From Mucilaginibacter sp. cycad4 (GTDB lineage: Bacteria > Bacteroidota > Bacteroidia > Sphingobacteriales > Sphingobacteriaceae): a DNA stretch of 64,000 nt. The DNA lies in the NCBI RefSeq assembly GCF_034263275.1, contig NZ_CP139559.1, forward strand, positions 5,828,001-5,892,000, read 5' to 3'. Shown here piece by piece: positions 42,397-51,188 of the stretch (the first letter of the stretch is position 1; every line of letters starts with the position of its first letter). The position numbers and the translations under genes were made by a program. The notes beneath the pieces are model-generated. The model was not told the origin of the DNA and made no database searches. It saw only the letters and a program-made list of their open reading frames with translations.

Positions 42397-43172
42397 AGTT
42401 TTTAATATTGCTGTCCTTTATATTATTGATATTCTGGCAACCTTGCAGCGCACAATCCGTTGTCAAAGACGAAAGTATCCGCTATCAGCAGGAACGCATG
42501 GTCTTTCTCCAATGGGATCAAAAAAAGTTTACCCCAACACCTGGATTCCTGCACCTTAATCCTTATTACTGGCTGACTTGGGGATTGTTTTATCCCAATT
42601 ATCATAACAATGACCTGCGCCCTTTAAATGCTTCCGGTCCGCAGACACAGAGACTGGCACTTGTTGCTGCCATGAACGCTACGGATAATAAATACAAATT
42701 ACAGTCCGATACCGTGCGCAATACGGCTCTAAGTGAGATCGCCAACCAATCAGGTCTTGCTGCTGATTTCGACCCATTATGGCGGATTTATTACAGCAAG
42801 CAACTTAAACCCGTGTTGGACTACACGCCGGCAGGCATTTTAACCGGTCTCTCACCTCAGGTGAGCTCAAAATTGATTTCCGAAGGGCTATATGATTGGT
42901 ATAAAAATGAACTGGATATGCTCCGGGAGCGTGTTTCCGCCGCCCATACCACAGATATGGACCGCGGTGCGAGGATCATGGCTTATCATCGCTTATTAAT
43001 AGAATACCGTCAGCTTGCCGGGGTTTGGGCAATCCGAACCTCATCTGCGCAAACAACACTCGATATGGCCGCCCGCCAACAAAGATTGAAAAGCAACCTT
43101 GTCGGCGTTCCTGATTGGACACCGCAGTCGGATGTCCAGATCGCAAACAAAGTTTTACAACATATACAATGA
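42393..43172 (+). CDS. exported protein of tra operon, distant relative of tandem trio
   Basis: A 259-residue exported protein (signal LSFILLIFWQPCSAQS) with an aromatic N-terminal part (NPYYWLTWGLFYPNYHNNDL). The C-terminal part ends GVPDWTPQSDVQIANKVLQHIQ, resembling the endings of the three preceding proteins (D-x-x-IA...VL). I do not recognise a named family. ATGA overlaps on both sides imply one complex with TraJ. Confidence 0.55.
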   Translation: MKFLILLSFILLIFWQPCSAQSVVKDESIRYQQERMVFLQWDQKKFTPTPGFLHLNPYYWLTWGLFYPNYHNNDLRPLNASGPQTQRLALVAAMNATDNKYKLQSDTVRNTALSEIANQSGLAADFDPLWRIYYSKQLKPVLDYTPAGILTGLSPQVSSKLISEGLYDWYKNELDMLRERVSAAHTTDMDRGARIMAYHRLLIEYRQLAGVWAIRTSSAQTTLDMAARQQRLKSNLVGVPDWTPQSDVQIANKVLQHIQ

Positions 43173-44317
43173 AAAAGAAATTTACCGTACTAATCCTGCT
43201 GCTCTGGACAGCGTCAACACTATTCGCTCAAACGATCGACAATGATAAAACGCTGGAGTTCCTGCAGGGAGATGGAGTTTATGAAACAGGTGTCATGGTT
43301 TTCCTGAAAGGCCTTAAAGATTCGCAATGGTCACACTTCGACCTTTTCATTACCGATGCGAAGGCTCTTTCGGCGATCTTTATGATCATATTTTTTGCCA
43401 TCAAGAGCTATGAGATGATGGTCGGTGACAAGCAATTGGAGATTATGCCCCTATTAAGGCCCTTCGGGCTTTCCATGATTATATTATGGTGGGGGCCTTT
43501 CGTTAAAATGATCGCCTTTCCGACCGACCTTATCGCAAACCAAACGGAACAAATGTTCATGAGCGAGCAGACGGTCGTCAATAACCTCCGGCTGAACCGC
43601 GCTAACCTGATGCTGGCTGTCGCCAACTCCATGTATACCTACCAGGCGCAAGCGGAAGTCGCGGAAAAGGAAAGCGATACCTGGTACGGCCGGGCATGGG
43701 ACCAGGTCACCAGCACTGTTAAGCAAGGGATCAGTACGGTCGTATCTCCCTTACTCGAATTGAAGAATCGGCTGACAGTAGGCATGCAATTACTCTTTAC
43801 GCAATTACTCGAATTGATTGGCATCTGGATTTTGCGGCTGGCCGTGTATATTATTTTCATGATCCAGATTATTTATTCAACGATCTTGATCATCCTGGGT
43901 CCGTTCGCCGTTGCCGTCAGTATCCTGCCTGCGTTTCGGGACAGTTTCAGTACCTGGATCGCCCGTTTTATATCAGTGAATCTCTATAGCGGAATTGCTT
44001 ATCTCATTATGTATTTATGCGGGCTCATGCAGGAGTATGCCATGACTTCCGAAATATCAAAATATCAGGAACTCGTAGGAAAAAACGGATTGAGCGCCAA
44101 CATGGAAAAAATGGCCTGGTTCGCTGGCAATGGTATACTATCTTTTGGAACCGTGATCGTCGTATTTATCATTGGCGCGATCTGTATGTTCACGGTACCA
44201 AGCATTTCGACCTGGATCATCTCTACCTCAGGTATCAGTTCAGCTACATCGACTTTTGGCCGCAGTGCCGGAACAGTGGTCGGCGTGGCCAGAAGAATGT
44301 CAGGCAGCTTTTTTTAA
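43169..44317 (+). CDS. traJ: TraJ conjugative transposon protein
   Basis: A 382-residue membrane protein (signal VLILLLWTASTLFAQ) with six or so helices. Hallmarks are MFMSEQTVVNNLRLNRANL and AVYIIFMIQIIYSTILIILGP followed by FSTWIARFISVNLYSGIAYL. VirB6-like channel component. Start at 43169 overlaps the previous stop; the longer frame from 43115 reads back into the previous gene. Confidence 0.9.
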   Translation: MKKKFTVLILLLWTASTLFAQTIDNDKTLEFLQGDGVYETGVMVFLKGLKDSQWSHFDLFITDAKALSAIFMIIFFAIKSYEMMVGDKQLEIMPLLRPFGLSMIILWWGPFVKMIAFPTDLIANQTEQMFMSEQTVVNNLRLNRANLMLAVANSMYTYQAQAEVAEKESDTWYGRAWDQVTSTVKQGISTVVSPLLELKNRLTVGMQLLFTQLLELIGIWILRLAVYIIFMIQIIYSTILIILGPFAVAVSILPAFRDSFSTWIARFISVNLYSGIAYLIMYLCGLMQEYAMTSEISKYQELVGKNGLSANMEKMAWFAGNGILSFGTVIVVFIIGAICMFTVPSISTWIISTSGISSATSTFGRSAGTVVGVARRMSGSFF

Positions 44318-44353
44318 GCTTTTAAATATTCTTTTTTCTTCTCTCTTTCATCC

Positions 44354-44384
44354 AAGGCCGTACTGGGAAACCAGGCGGCCTTTT
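44354..44384 (+). terminator. terminator-like hairpin between traJ and traK
   Basis: AAGGCCG (44354-44360) with CGGCCTT (44376-44382), enclosing CTGG-GAAA-CCAG, then TTTTC. It lies within the tra operon, after an 83-base gap, and could give partial termination so that distal genes are expressed less. Confidence 0.55.
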
Positions 44385-44400
44385 CAATTCAAGACAAGCT

Positions 44401-45015
44401 ATGATCATAAAAAATATTGAAGCTAAGGTCCGGCTGGCAACTTTCATCGCAGCTGGTAGTTTCCTGGCAGCACTGGTCATCGTCGCCATGAACAGTTTAT
44501 ATGCCTACAAATTGGTTTCAAATGCGCAGAAGACAATTTATATACTGGATAATAATGTCCCGATCCTCGCCAGGCAAACGGATATGCAGATGAACAGGCC
44601 GGCGGAATACCGGGCTCACGTCGATCTTTTTCATTCTCTTTTCTTTTCACTCACCCCGGATGATAATTACATGGAGTACCAAATGAAAAAAGCCATGTAC
44701 CTCGTCGATGAATCCGGAATGAGGCAATATAACGATCTCAAGGAAAATGGATTTTTTAATTCGATCCTGTCATCCAGTTCCGTGCTTACGCTGCAAACGG
44801 ATTCCATTACTTTAGACATGCCCAAACATTATTTCCGGTTCTATGGCAGACTAAAAATTGACCGGCGAAGCTCTACGGTTGTCAGGTCATTAATTACCGA
44901 GGGTTATTTGAAGGATATCCCCCGTAGTAATAATAATCCCCACGGCGTGCTGATCACCAACTGGAAAACCCTCGAAAATAAAGACTTACAAAATGTGGAA
45001 AAGAATTCATTCTAA
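44401..45015 (+). CDS. traK: TraK conjugative transposon protein
   Basis: A 204-residue protein with one N-terminal membrane helix (AAGSFLAALVIVAMNSLYAYKL) and the TraK body RAHVDLFHSLFFSLTPDDNY, YFRFYGRLKIDRRSS. VirB8-like scaffold spanning the inner membrane. Its end overlaps the next gene by 23 bases. Confidence 0.9.
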   Translation: MIIKNIEAKVRLATFIAAGSFLAALVIVAMNSLYAYKLVSNAQKTIYILDNNVPILARQTDMQMNRPAEYRAHVDLFHSLFFSLTPDDNYMEYQMKKAMYLVDESGMRQYNDLKENGFFNSILSSSSVLTLQTDSITLDMPKHYFRFYGRLKIDRRSSTVVRSLITEGYLKDIPRSNNNPHGVLITNWKTLENKDLQNVEKNSF

Positions 45016-45400
45016 CAGGGATCCAAGGGATACCCTGTATAGTGAGATCAGGCGGGAGTTCGGGACTTATTTTCTGCTCGCTGGCAACGCATGGAAATGC
45101 CTGCTCAGCAAGTATCCGAAATTCCTCTTTGGAACGATGATCCTCTTTTTACTTACTTCAGCTGCCCTGTCATTTACCATATTCAGGAATGAAAAAAAAG
45201 CAGTCGCAATTGTTTCTAAAACAACAAACCCTATCCAGGATGGTTTCAGCCAGATCATGGCGGCAACGGATCGCATTAGGGAAACCCTTGATCTCAAAAA
45301 GATTGTCGACAGCCTGGGCCGGAAAAAACGACTGGATTTCCGTGATAGCCTGACGCTGGATAGCGCGCTCGACCGCCTGCAAGCCATCAAAGAAAATTAA
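44993..45400 (+). CDS. TraL-position membrane protein
   Basis: A 135-residue protein with a cytosolic N-terminus, one membrane helix (FLFGTMILFLLTSAALSFTI) and a periplasmic helix. Position between TraK and TraM and its size fit TraL/DUF3989-like proteins, but the sequence is not a clear family member to my eye. Confidence 0.65.
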   Translation: MWKRIHSNRDPRDTLYSEIRREFGTYFLLAGNAWKCLLSKYPKFLFGTMILFLLTSAALSFTIFRNEKKAVAIVSKTTNPIQDGFSQIMAATDRIRETLDLKKIVDSLGRKKRLDFRDSLTLDSALDRLQAIKEN

Positions 45401-45412
45401 ATCCGAATAATC

Positions 45413-46597
45413 ATGAAAATCAACCTCAGACAGCCCAAATATGTGCTGCCCATTATCCTGCTGCCCTTTTTGTGCCTGTTCTTCTATGTCTGGCAAAGCG
45501 GGTTCAGCAAACCTAAAACCGAAGTTAAAGAACAGGCCGGGCTCAACGGTAGTGTTGGTGGCGTTTCCTCCGACGTCAGGAAGCGGCAACTGGCAGATAA
45601 ACTCGATGCTTACCGGAATACCTTCAAGGAAGCCGACGGCTTGACCGCCGTTAATGTGATCCCTAAAGAGAATTCAAGTAACCCCGATTATCGCCCCGGT
45701 AATGATGAACTGCAAAAACGAACGCTTGATTCTCTCCAGCAGGCTATGAGATCCAGGTTCAACGGACCTTCAATTGTCGCCCAATCAGACTTTAGCACCG
45801 AGTCACACGACCGGCAGGAAGCCAAAGCAATTGTTGAAATGGCCAAACAGCAGCCGGGGCAGCCGAAAAAAATTGTTTCTGAACATACCGGTGAGCAAGA
45901 AAAAGATCCGATGGAAATCTTTAAGCAGCAAATGGTGATTATGGACAGCCTGACCAAAGAAAATGACCCGGCTTTTAAAGCGGAAAAACAGAAAAAAGAA
46001 GCAGCCGATAAAGTCGCTAAACTGAAGGCCATTCAGCCAAAACTGGTTGTTTCGAAAGCGGGAGGGCCTTCCTCAGACTTTAACACTATACTTCCGGACA
46101 AACCCAATAACTTTATCAGCGCCACCATTGATGAAAATGTAACGGGCTTCGCCGGTTCACGTCTACGCCTCAAACTCATGGAGGATATCAAGGCTGGAAA
46201 TTCCCTGGTTAAAAAAGGCACTTACCTGTTCGCGCAGATTTCCGGTTTTTCAGAACAGCGGGTTTCGCTCACCATCAGCTCCATTCTTTATGAGGGCAAA
46301 ATACTGCCGGTAAAGCTGGAGCTATATGACCTTGACGGATTGCCTGGCTTGTACGTTCCCTCGTCCGCTTTCCGGGACTTTACCAAAGATCTCGGGGGCA
46401 ATGCCGTGCAGGGTGTTACCATTGATGGCAGCTCCGGCAATAGCCAGTTTATCATGAGTTCGCTGGACAAAGTGTTCCAGTCCACTTCGTCCGCCATAGC
46501 CGACCTCATCCGGAAAAATAAAGCCCGGCTCAAATACAATTCATTCATCTATTTAATCGACGCCGACGCGTTGCAAAACACGCAAAAAACCTATTAA
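45413..46597 (+). CDS. traM: TraM conjugative transposon protein
   Basis: A 394-residue protein with an N-terminal membrane helix (YVLPIILLPFLCLFFYVWQS), a Gln/Lys-rich disordered stretch (residues 40-200) and a C-terminal beta domain (GSRLRLKLMEDIKAGNSLV, KKGTYLFAQISGFSEQRVSL, LYDLDGLPGLYVPSSAFRD). This is the TraM/VirB10-like layout. It is followed one base later by TraN. Confidence 0.9.
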   Translation: MKINLRQPKYVLPIILLPFLCLFFYVWQSGFSKPKTEVKEQAGLNGSVGGVSSDVRKRQLADKLDAYRNTFKEADGLTAVNVIPKENSSNPDYRPGNDELQKRTLDSLQQAMRSRFNGPSIVAQSDFSTESHDRQEAKAIVEMAKQQPGQPKKIVSEHTGEQEKDPMEIFKQQMVIMDSLTKENDPAFKAEKQKKEAADKVAKLKAIQPKLVVSKAGGPSSDFNTILPDKPNNFISATIDENVTGFAGSRLRLKLMEDIKAGNSLVKKGTYLFAQISGFSEQRVSLTISSILYEGKILPVKLELYDLDGLPGLYVPSSAFRDFTKDLGGNAVQGVTIDGSSGNSQFIMSSLDKVFQSTSSAIADLIRKNKARLKYNSFIYLIDADALQNTQKTY

Positions 46598-46598
46598 T

Positions 46599-47393
46599 AT
46601 GAAAAAGATCATTTTTTTTATCGCGTTATGCTTATCGCCGAAACTTTACGCGCAGGACAGCCTGCGTGTTATTTACCTACCCGAAAACCTGAATATTCAT
46701 TTTATCTCACCGGAGCCGATTCAATACGTAGACATTTCCTCCAAGAACATTATTGGTGATTTGCCCCTGAAGAACGTTTTGCGAATTCGTTTACGGGATT
46801 CTTTGAAGGTATTCGACAACGCCGTGGTAACCATAGCGGGTGAAAAATTCATCGCACAATATCGCTTGCTGCCCGGACATAAAGGTGCGGTAACTGAAGT
46901 CAATATTGAGCCTGCCGATACCCGTCCACTGGATATCGCAGGTGTCGGGTTTTCACAGAACCAACTGAAGGCAATGGCCCTGCGGCTAGTAGCGAAGCGG
47001 CCGGGCCATCGAATCGAAAAGGTGAAAGCATTTGGCTTGAAGGGGAAGCTAAACTATGTTTACACAATAGGCGATTATCTTTTTCTCGACATTTCATACC
47101 ACAATAAAACAAACCTGAGATATAGGATCGCCGATATCCGCTTCAAGGTAGATGACAAAAAGGTAATCAAAGCTGCCAACAGCCAATCAGTTGAACTCCG
47201 GCCTGAGTTTGTGCTTTTCCCCGTTCCTTCTTTTGAAAAAAACTACCGGAATGTCTTTGTGCTTAGAAAATTGTCGTTCCCGGGAAATAAAGTGCTCCAC
47301 GTCGAGCTCAGCGAGCAACAATTATCGGGTAGGGTGATCATTTTATATATTACGTATCAGGACATCCTTAACGCCGATACACTGCCTGATTAA
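46599..47393 (+). CDS. traN: TraN (DUF4138) conjugative transposon protein
   Basis: A 264-residue exported protein (signal KIIFFIALCLSPKLYAQD) with the TraN beta-rich pattern: VIYLPENLNIHFISPEPIQY, FGLKGKLNYVYTIGDYLFLD and YHNKTNLRYRIADIRFKVDD. VirB9-like, forms the outer part of the channel with TraM. TraO, which usually follows, is not present. Confidence 0.9.
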   Translation: MKKIIFFIALCLSPKLYAQDSLRVIYLPENLNIHFISPEPIQYVDISSKNIIGDLPLKNVLRIRLRDSLKVFDNAVVTIAGEKFIAQYRLLPGHKGAVTEVNIEPADTRPLDIAGVGFSQNQLKAMALRLVAKRPGHRIEKVKAFGLKGKLNYVYTIGDYLFLDISYHNKTNLRYRIADIRFKVDDKKVIKAANSQSVELRPEFVLFPVPSFEKNYRNVFVLRKLSFPGNKVLHVELSEQQLSGRVIILYITYQDILNADTLPD

Positions 47394-47422
47394 GAAGGCA
47401 TGCCCCTCAATAATTCATATTT

Positions 47423-47638
47423 ATGACCGATTCCATAGCTTACAAATACCTAAAGCTCGTGTTGGAAGAAGAATTTCCGGGGGTCTACCAGCACTTTTCC
47501 AACGATGGCATTTTACATTATGAGCTCACTAATCTCCTCGAGATATGCTCACCACTCATTCTGGGCCTGCAGGAAGACGATCGATTTCTACGGTATGAGA
47601 TCATTGAAACGATTTCGGATTACTTGCAGGAAGACTAA
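47423..47638 (+). CDS. small acidic hypothetical protein
   Basis: A 71-residue acidic soluble protein (MTDSIAYKYLKLVLEEEFPG...) of unknown role, 29 bases after TraN. The 209 bases that follow, up to the coupling-protein gene, hold a short frame with coding-like composition (TTG at 47653 to the stop at 47758-47760, about 35 codons) that may be a further small gene or a remnant. Confidence 0.5.
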   Translation: MTDSIAYKYLKLVLEEEFPGVYQHFSNDGILHYELTNLLEICSPLILGLQEDDRFLRYEIIETISDYLQED

Positions 47639-47847
47639 AAATCAAAGCTTAGTTGGCGAGACTTGATGCAGAATTCAGCCGGGATATCGCCGATAAAGAG
47701 AGGCTGGCACAAACCGAAGAGCTTCTCGCTGAGGAGGGAGACAATAGTAACGACAACTAGGAACGAAGGCTTCGCCGATAAGTTTCCCTCAATACTGCCC
47801 GGACCACCCGACCGGATGTGGCCCTTTTGATCAATCAACCTTTTCTC

Positions 47848-49860
47848 ATGGAAGAAACGAGAGAACAGCAAAAACTGCACGGTTTTTTGCAGTGCGCTAT
47901 CTACCTGAGTATCCTGCTGGAAGCTTCCGTTTTTGTTTATCACGATGCCCCTTTCTGGGGCATTTTTATTTTGCCTCTGGATAAAATCGCAGGCATATTC
48001 ATTTATAGTAAACTGGTTTACTCCAAGCTCACAACGTTTGGACTTATTTGCCTGGTCTCCATCGGTACGCTGGCAAAAAAGGAAACAGAACTCGACCCCC
48101 AGAAACATATTGTCTTGCCGCTTTGCCTTGGCCTGTTATTATTTTTTGGAAGCATTTTTTTTCAGGGCCGCGCATCACCTCCCGTATTTTTCCTGACCAG
48201 CTCGTTCGACCTTGCTTACGTGGTCACCTCCCTTGTTGGGGCACTGATGGTTAGCCTGTCTATGGACAACATTTCCAAGATCATTAAGTCCGGGCTTGGG
48301 AAGGATAAGTGGAATACCGAAGCTGAAAGCTTTATGCAGCCAGTTACGAAAATCGATACCCCCTATTCGGTTAATATCCCCATGCTGTTTTACCACAAGC
48401 GGAAAGTACATCGTGGCTGGATCAATATCTGTAATGGATTTCGCGCGACGATGGTCATCGGCACACCGGGCTCAGGCAAAAGTTTTTCTATTGTCAATCC
48501 TTTTATACGGCAATTGATCGCCAAACAATTCGCGGTATGTGTCTATGACTTCAAGTTTCCCGACCTCGGTCAGATCGCCTATTACCACTATCTACTGGCG
48601 AAACAGCATGGAAAGCTCGATGGCTTCGCTTTCCATGTCATCAACCTGAACGACATTGAGAGAAGCAGACGTATTAATCCCTGGAAAGCTGAATACATCA
48701 GGACGCTGGCCGACGCGGCAGAGACCGCCGAAGCACTGGTAGAAGCCCTGAAAAAGGGGGACCGTTCCGGAGGGAGCGACCAGTTCTTTACCCAGTCAGC
48801 GATCAACTTCCTCGCTTCCTGCATCTATTTTATGAGCAAGTACCAGGGCGGGAAATATTCCAGTTTTCCGCATGTACTTGCACTACTGAACCGTACCTAC
48901 GAGGAGATATTCGAAACACTGTTATCTGAGCCTGAACTCAAATCATTGCTTTCGCCATTTATGACCGCTTACCATGCCAAAGCGTTTTCACAGCTGGAGG
49001 GGCAGGTCGGTACCCTGAAGATATTTATCAGCAGGCTGGCGACAAAAGAAACGTATTGGGTATTCAGCGGCGACGACTTTGATCTCAAAATCTCCGCTAG
49101 GGAAAACCCCGGAATGCTTGTACTCGCAAATGATCCCAATACCCAGAATATCAACTCCGCCTGCTATTCCATTGTGATTAACCGGCTTACCAAGCTGATC
49201 AATACCAAAGGTAACCTGCCTTCCGCTCTGATCGTTGACGAGGTACCCACTTTATTCGTTCACCGTATCGAAAACCTGATCGCAACTGCCAGAAGTAATA
49301 AAGTGGCTGTGTTACTCGGATTACAGGAGCTTCCACAATTTCAGCAGCAATATGGCAAAGATACCGCTGCTACCATCACCGCCGTGGTCGGTAATGTCTT
49401 ATCCGGCTCCGTTCGAAATAAAGAAACACTGGACTGGCTGGAGCGCCTGTTTGGCAAGTCCAAACAATTGGGGGAAGGTTTATCCATTGACAGGAATAAA
49501 ACCTCGACTTCCCTTAACGAAAAACTCGAAGCACTGATTCCCGCCGGAAAAATCGCCTCCCTTAATTCCGGAGAAATGGTTGGTGTAATCGCAGCCGAAG
49601 CACAGGAAAAGTATACCGGGCAGTTTGAGACCTCGGCGGTCCATTGCAGGATCAATCTTGATATGGAGGAAATCGCCAAAGAGGAAAAGGATTATAAGAC
49701 ACTTCCTTTATTCTACGATTTCGGCGGTAAACGGGATGAAAAACTGACCCAAAACTATTTCAGGATCAGCCAAGAGATCGAACAGCTCGTCTTGCGGTTT
49801 AAACCTCAGGAACCTGCAATCCCGCCAAAAGCAAGCATGAGGAAAAATAATGAACACTAA
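47848..49860 (+). CDS. type IV coupling protein (MobC/TraG-VirD4 type)
   Basis: A 670-residue ATPase. Four N-terminal membrane helices are followed by a VirD4-type domain: Walker A GTPGSGKSFS (about residue 205), YDFKFPDLGQ, ALIVDEVPTLFVHRIENLI (Walker B) and LLGLQELPQFQQQYG. It links the relaxosome at oriT to the TraG/TraJ channel. I start at ATG 47848 (MEETREQQK); an ATG ten codons earlier is possible. It is called MobC in CTnDOT-like elements. Confidence 0.9.
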   Translation: MEETREQQKLHGFLQCAIYLSILLEASVFVYHDAPFWGIFILPLDKIAGIFIYSKLVYSKLTTFGLICLVSIGTLAKKETELDPQKHIVLPLCLGLLLFFGSIFFQGRASPPVFFLTSSFDLAYVVTSLVGALMVSLSMDNISKIIKSGLGKDKWNTEAESFMQPVTKIDTPYSVNIPMLFYHKRKVHRGWINICNGFRATMVIGTPGSGKSFSIVNPFIRQLIAKQFAVCVYDFKFPDLGQIAYYHYLLAKQHGKLDGFAFHVINLNDIERSRRINPWKAEYIRTLADAAETAEALVEALKKGDRSGGSDQFFTQSAINFLASCIYFMSKYQGGKYSSFPHVLALLNRTYEEIFETLLSEPELKSLLSPFMTAYHAKAFSQLEGQVGTLKIFISRLATKETYWVFSGDDFDLKISARENPGMLVLANDPNTQNINSACYSIVINRLTKLINTKGNLPSALIVDEVPTLFVHRIENLIATARSNKVAVLLGLQELPQFQQQYGKDTAATITAVVGNVLSGSVRNKETLDWLERLFGKSKQLGEGLSIDRNKTSTSLNEKLEALIPAGKIASLNSGEMVGVIAAEAQEKYTGQFETSAVHCRINLDMEEIAKEEKDYKTLPLFYDFGGKRDEKLTQNYFRISQEIEQLVLRFKPQEPAIPPKASMRKNNEH

Positions 49861-50269
49861 ATCAGAAAAAGCAATTACTCCTGACTACGTCATGATCGAT
49901 CCCGATTTACAGCAGGACACGATTAACAAACAGGGGGAGATTGGTTTCGTCACCGTGATCAATTCACCTGCAGACGATTATTGGGTAGTTTTCGACGACG
50001 GCGAAATCGGGTTATACGCGGCCGATGCGTTGCTTGTGGTTAAACACGAGCACCAAATCCTTGACTATCTTATTGAAAACAAAGAAAAGCTACCCCTCCA
50101 GGATTATAGAAAACTGGAAAATATCGCTTTACTGAACACCTATGGTGGGGATACCCAACAGAAAAAGGCTCTGAAACTGGCAGCTGCAAATCCTGCAATC
50201 AGGGATGGCGCACTTGCCCCGGTCGCATTATACCGCGAGCCATCACGGGAACCAGGGCCGGAACGATAA
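49850..50269 (+). CDS. KOW/SH3-like small protein, copy 1
   Basis: A 139-residue acidic protein with a beta-barrel-like stretch (KQGEIGFVTVINSPADDYWV, FDDGEIGLYAADALLVVK) and a helical C-terminus. It overlaps the coupling-protein stop by 11 bases. The next gene is a paralogue (KQGQVGVLTYARAVDENYVK, KDLMMLK). Function unknown. Confidence 0.6.
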   Translation: MNTKSEKAITPDYVMIDPDLQQDTINKQGEIGFVTVINSPADDYWVVFDDGEIGLYAADALLVVKHEHQILDYLIENKEKLPLQDYRKLENIALLNTYGGDTQQKKALKLAAANPAIRDGALAPVALYREPSREPGPER

Positions 50270-50301
50270 CCTTTCAATAACAATTCTTCAAATGAGTAAG
50301 T

Positions 50302-50709
50302 ATGAAAAATGAAACAATTACCGGATCACTGGTTCTCGTGAATCCGAAGGTATCCAACGACCCGGCCGGCAAACAGGGTCAGGTTGGCGTACTGACCTAT
50401 GCAAGGGCAGTAGATGAGAACTACGTCAAATTCCCAAATGGGGCAGAATCCGTCTACGGGCAAAAGGATCTGATGATGCTGAAAGAAAAAGAAGAGATAC
50501 TTCAGGAATTAAATAAAAATGGCTTATCGATGCCTCTGCCTGATTTCAAGGCCATGTATAAAATCATGATGCGGCAGGATATGGGAACTCCTTCTGATCT
50601 CTTCAGCGCACTTGAAATAGCCCGGGACCATCCCGGCATCTGGAATAAGGCGCTGGATACCGTTAACCGCACGGAAAAAATCGAACTTGAAAATGCCTTG
50701 TCCAGATGA
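50302..50709 (+). CDS. KOW/SH3-like small protein, copy 2
   Basis: A 135-residue paralogue of the preceding gene, with the same order of a small barrel followed by helices (LPDFKAMYKIMMRQDMG, ALEIARDHPGIWNKAL). Four bases overlap the M23 peptidase start. Function unknown. Confidence 0.6.
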   Translation: MKNETITGSLVLVNPKVSNDPAGKQGQVGVLTYARAVDENYVKFPNGAESVYGQKDLMMLKEKEEILQELNKNGLSMPLPDFKAMYKIMMRQDMGTPSDLFSALEIARDHPGIWNKALDTVNRTEKIELENALSR

Positions 50710-51188
50710 AAATTTTGATAAACTTCTGCCTGATCTGCCTGCCATTAAGACACTTTATTATCAATTCTCCCTACGGATTTCGAATGCATCCTATCTCCGG
50801 TATTTATGCCATGCACTATGGTCTAGACCTCAAGGCCCGTAAAGATACCGTGTTTGCCATTCTTGATGGCCGCGTTATCTCCGAAGGCAACAATAAGCGA
50901 CTAGGCATTAATATCCACCTTTCCCATGGAGCGGTCGAATCCATTTACGGACACCTGAGCCGGCTGCTGGTCGGGTTACAGGATTCGGTTTATGCGGGTC
51001 AGCCCATCGCTATCACCGGCTCATCCGGGTGTGTAACCGGGGAGCACTTACACTTCAGTATCCGTTCCGGACAGCGGTACATCAATCCATTGAAATTCTT
51101 ATATAAATTTTTAAATAATCAACAAAATGAGCGACAATTTCAAAAAACTGCCGGTTCAGCTTTCAGAAAAGCTGGCGGCGGAACTTAA
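50706..51188 (+). CDS. M23-family peptidoglycan peptidase
   Basis: A 160-residue protein with the M23 domain starting SPYGFRMHPISG, metal ligands in MHYGLDL (His-x3-Asp) and GEHLHFSI. It would cut peptidoglycan cross-bridges to let the transfer channel through. The N-terminus is hydrophobic (FCLICLPLRHFII) and short for a signal. The last 62 bases overlap the next gene in another frame, so the C-terminal 20 residues may be an extension without function. Confidence 0.85.
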   Translation: MKILINFCLICLPLRHFIINSPYGFRMHPISGIYAMHYGLDLKARKDTVFAILDGRVISEGNNKRLGINIHLSHGAVESIYGHLSRLLVGLQDSVYAGQPIAITGSSGCVTGEHLHFSIRSGQRYINPLKFLYKFLNNQQNERQFQKTAGSAFRKAGGGT

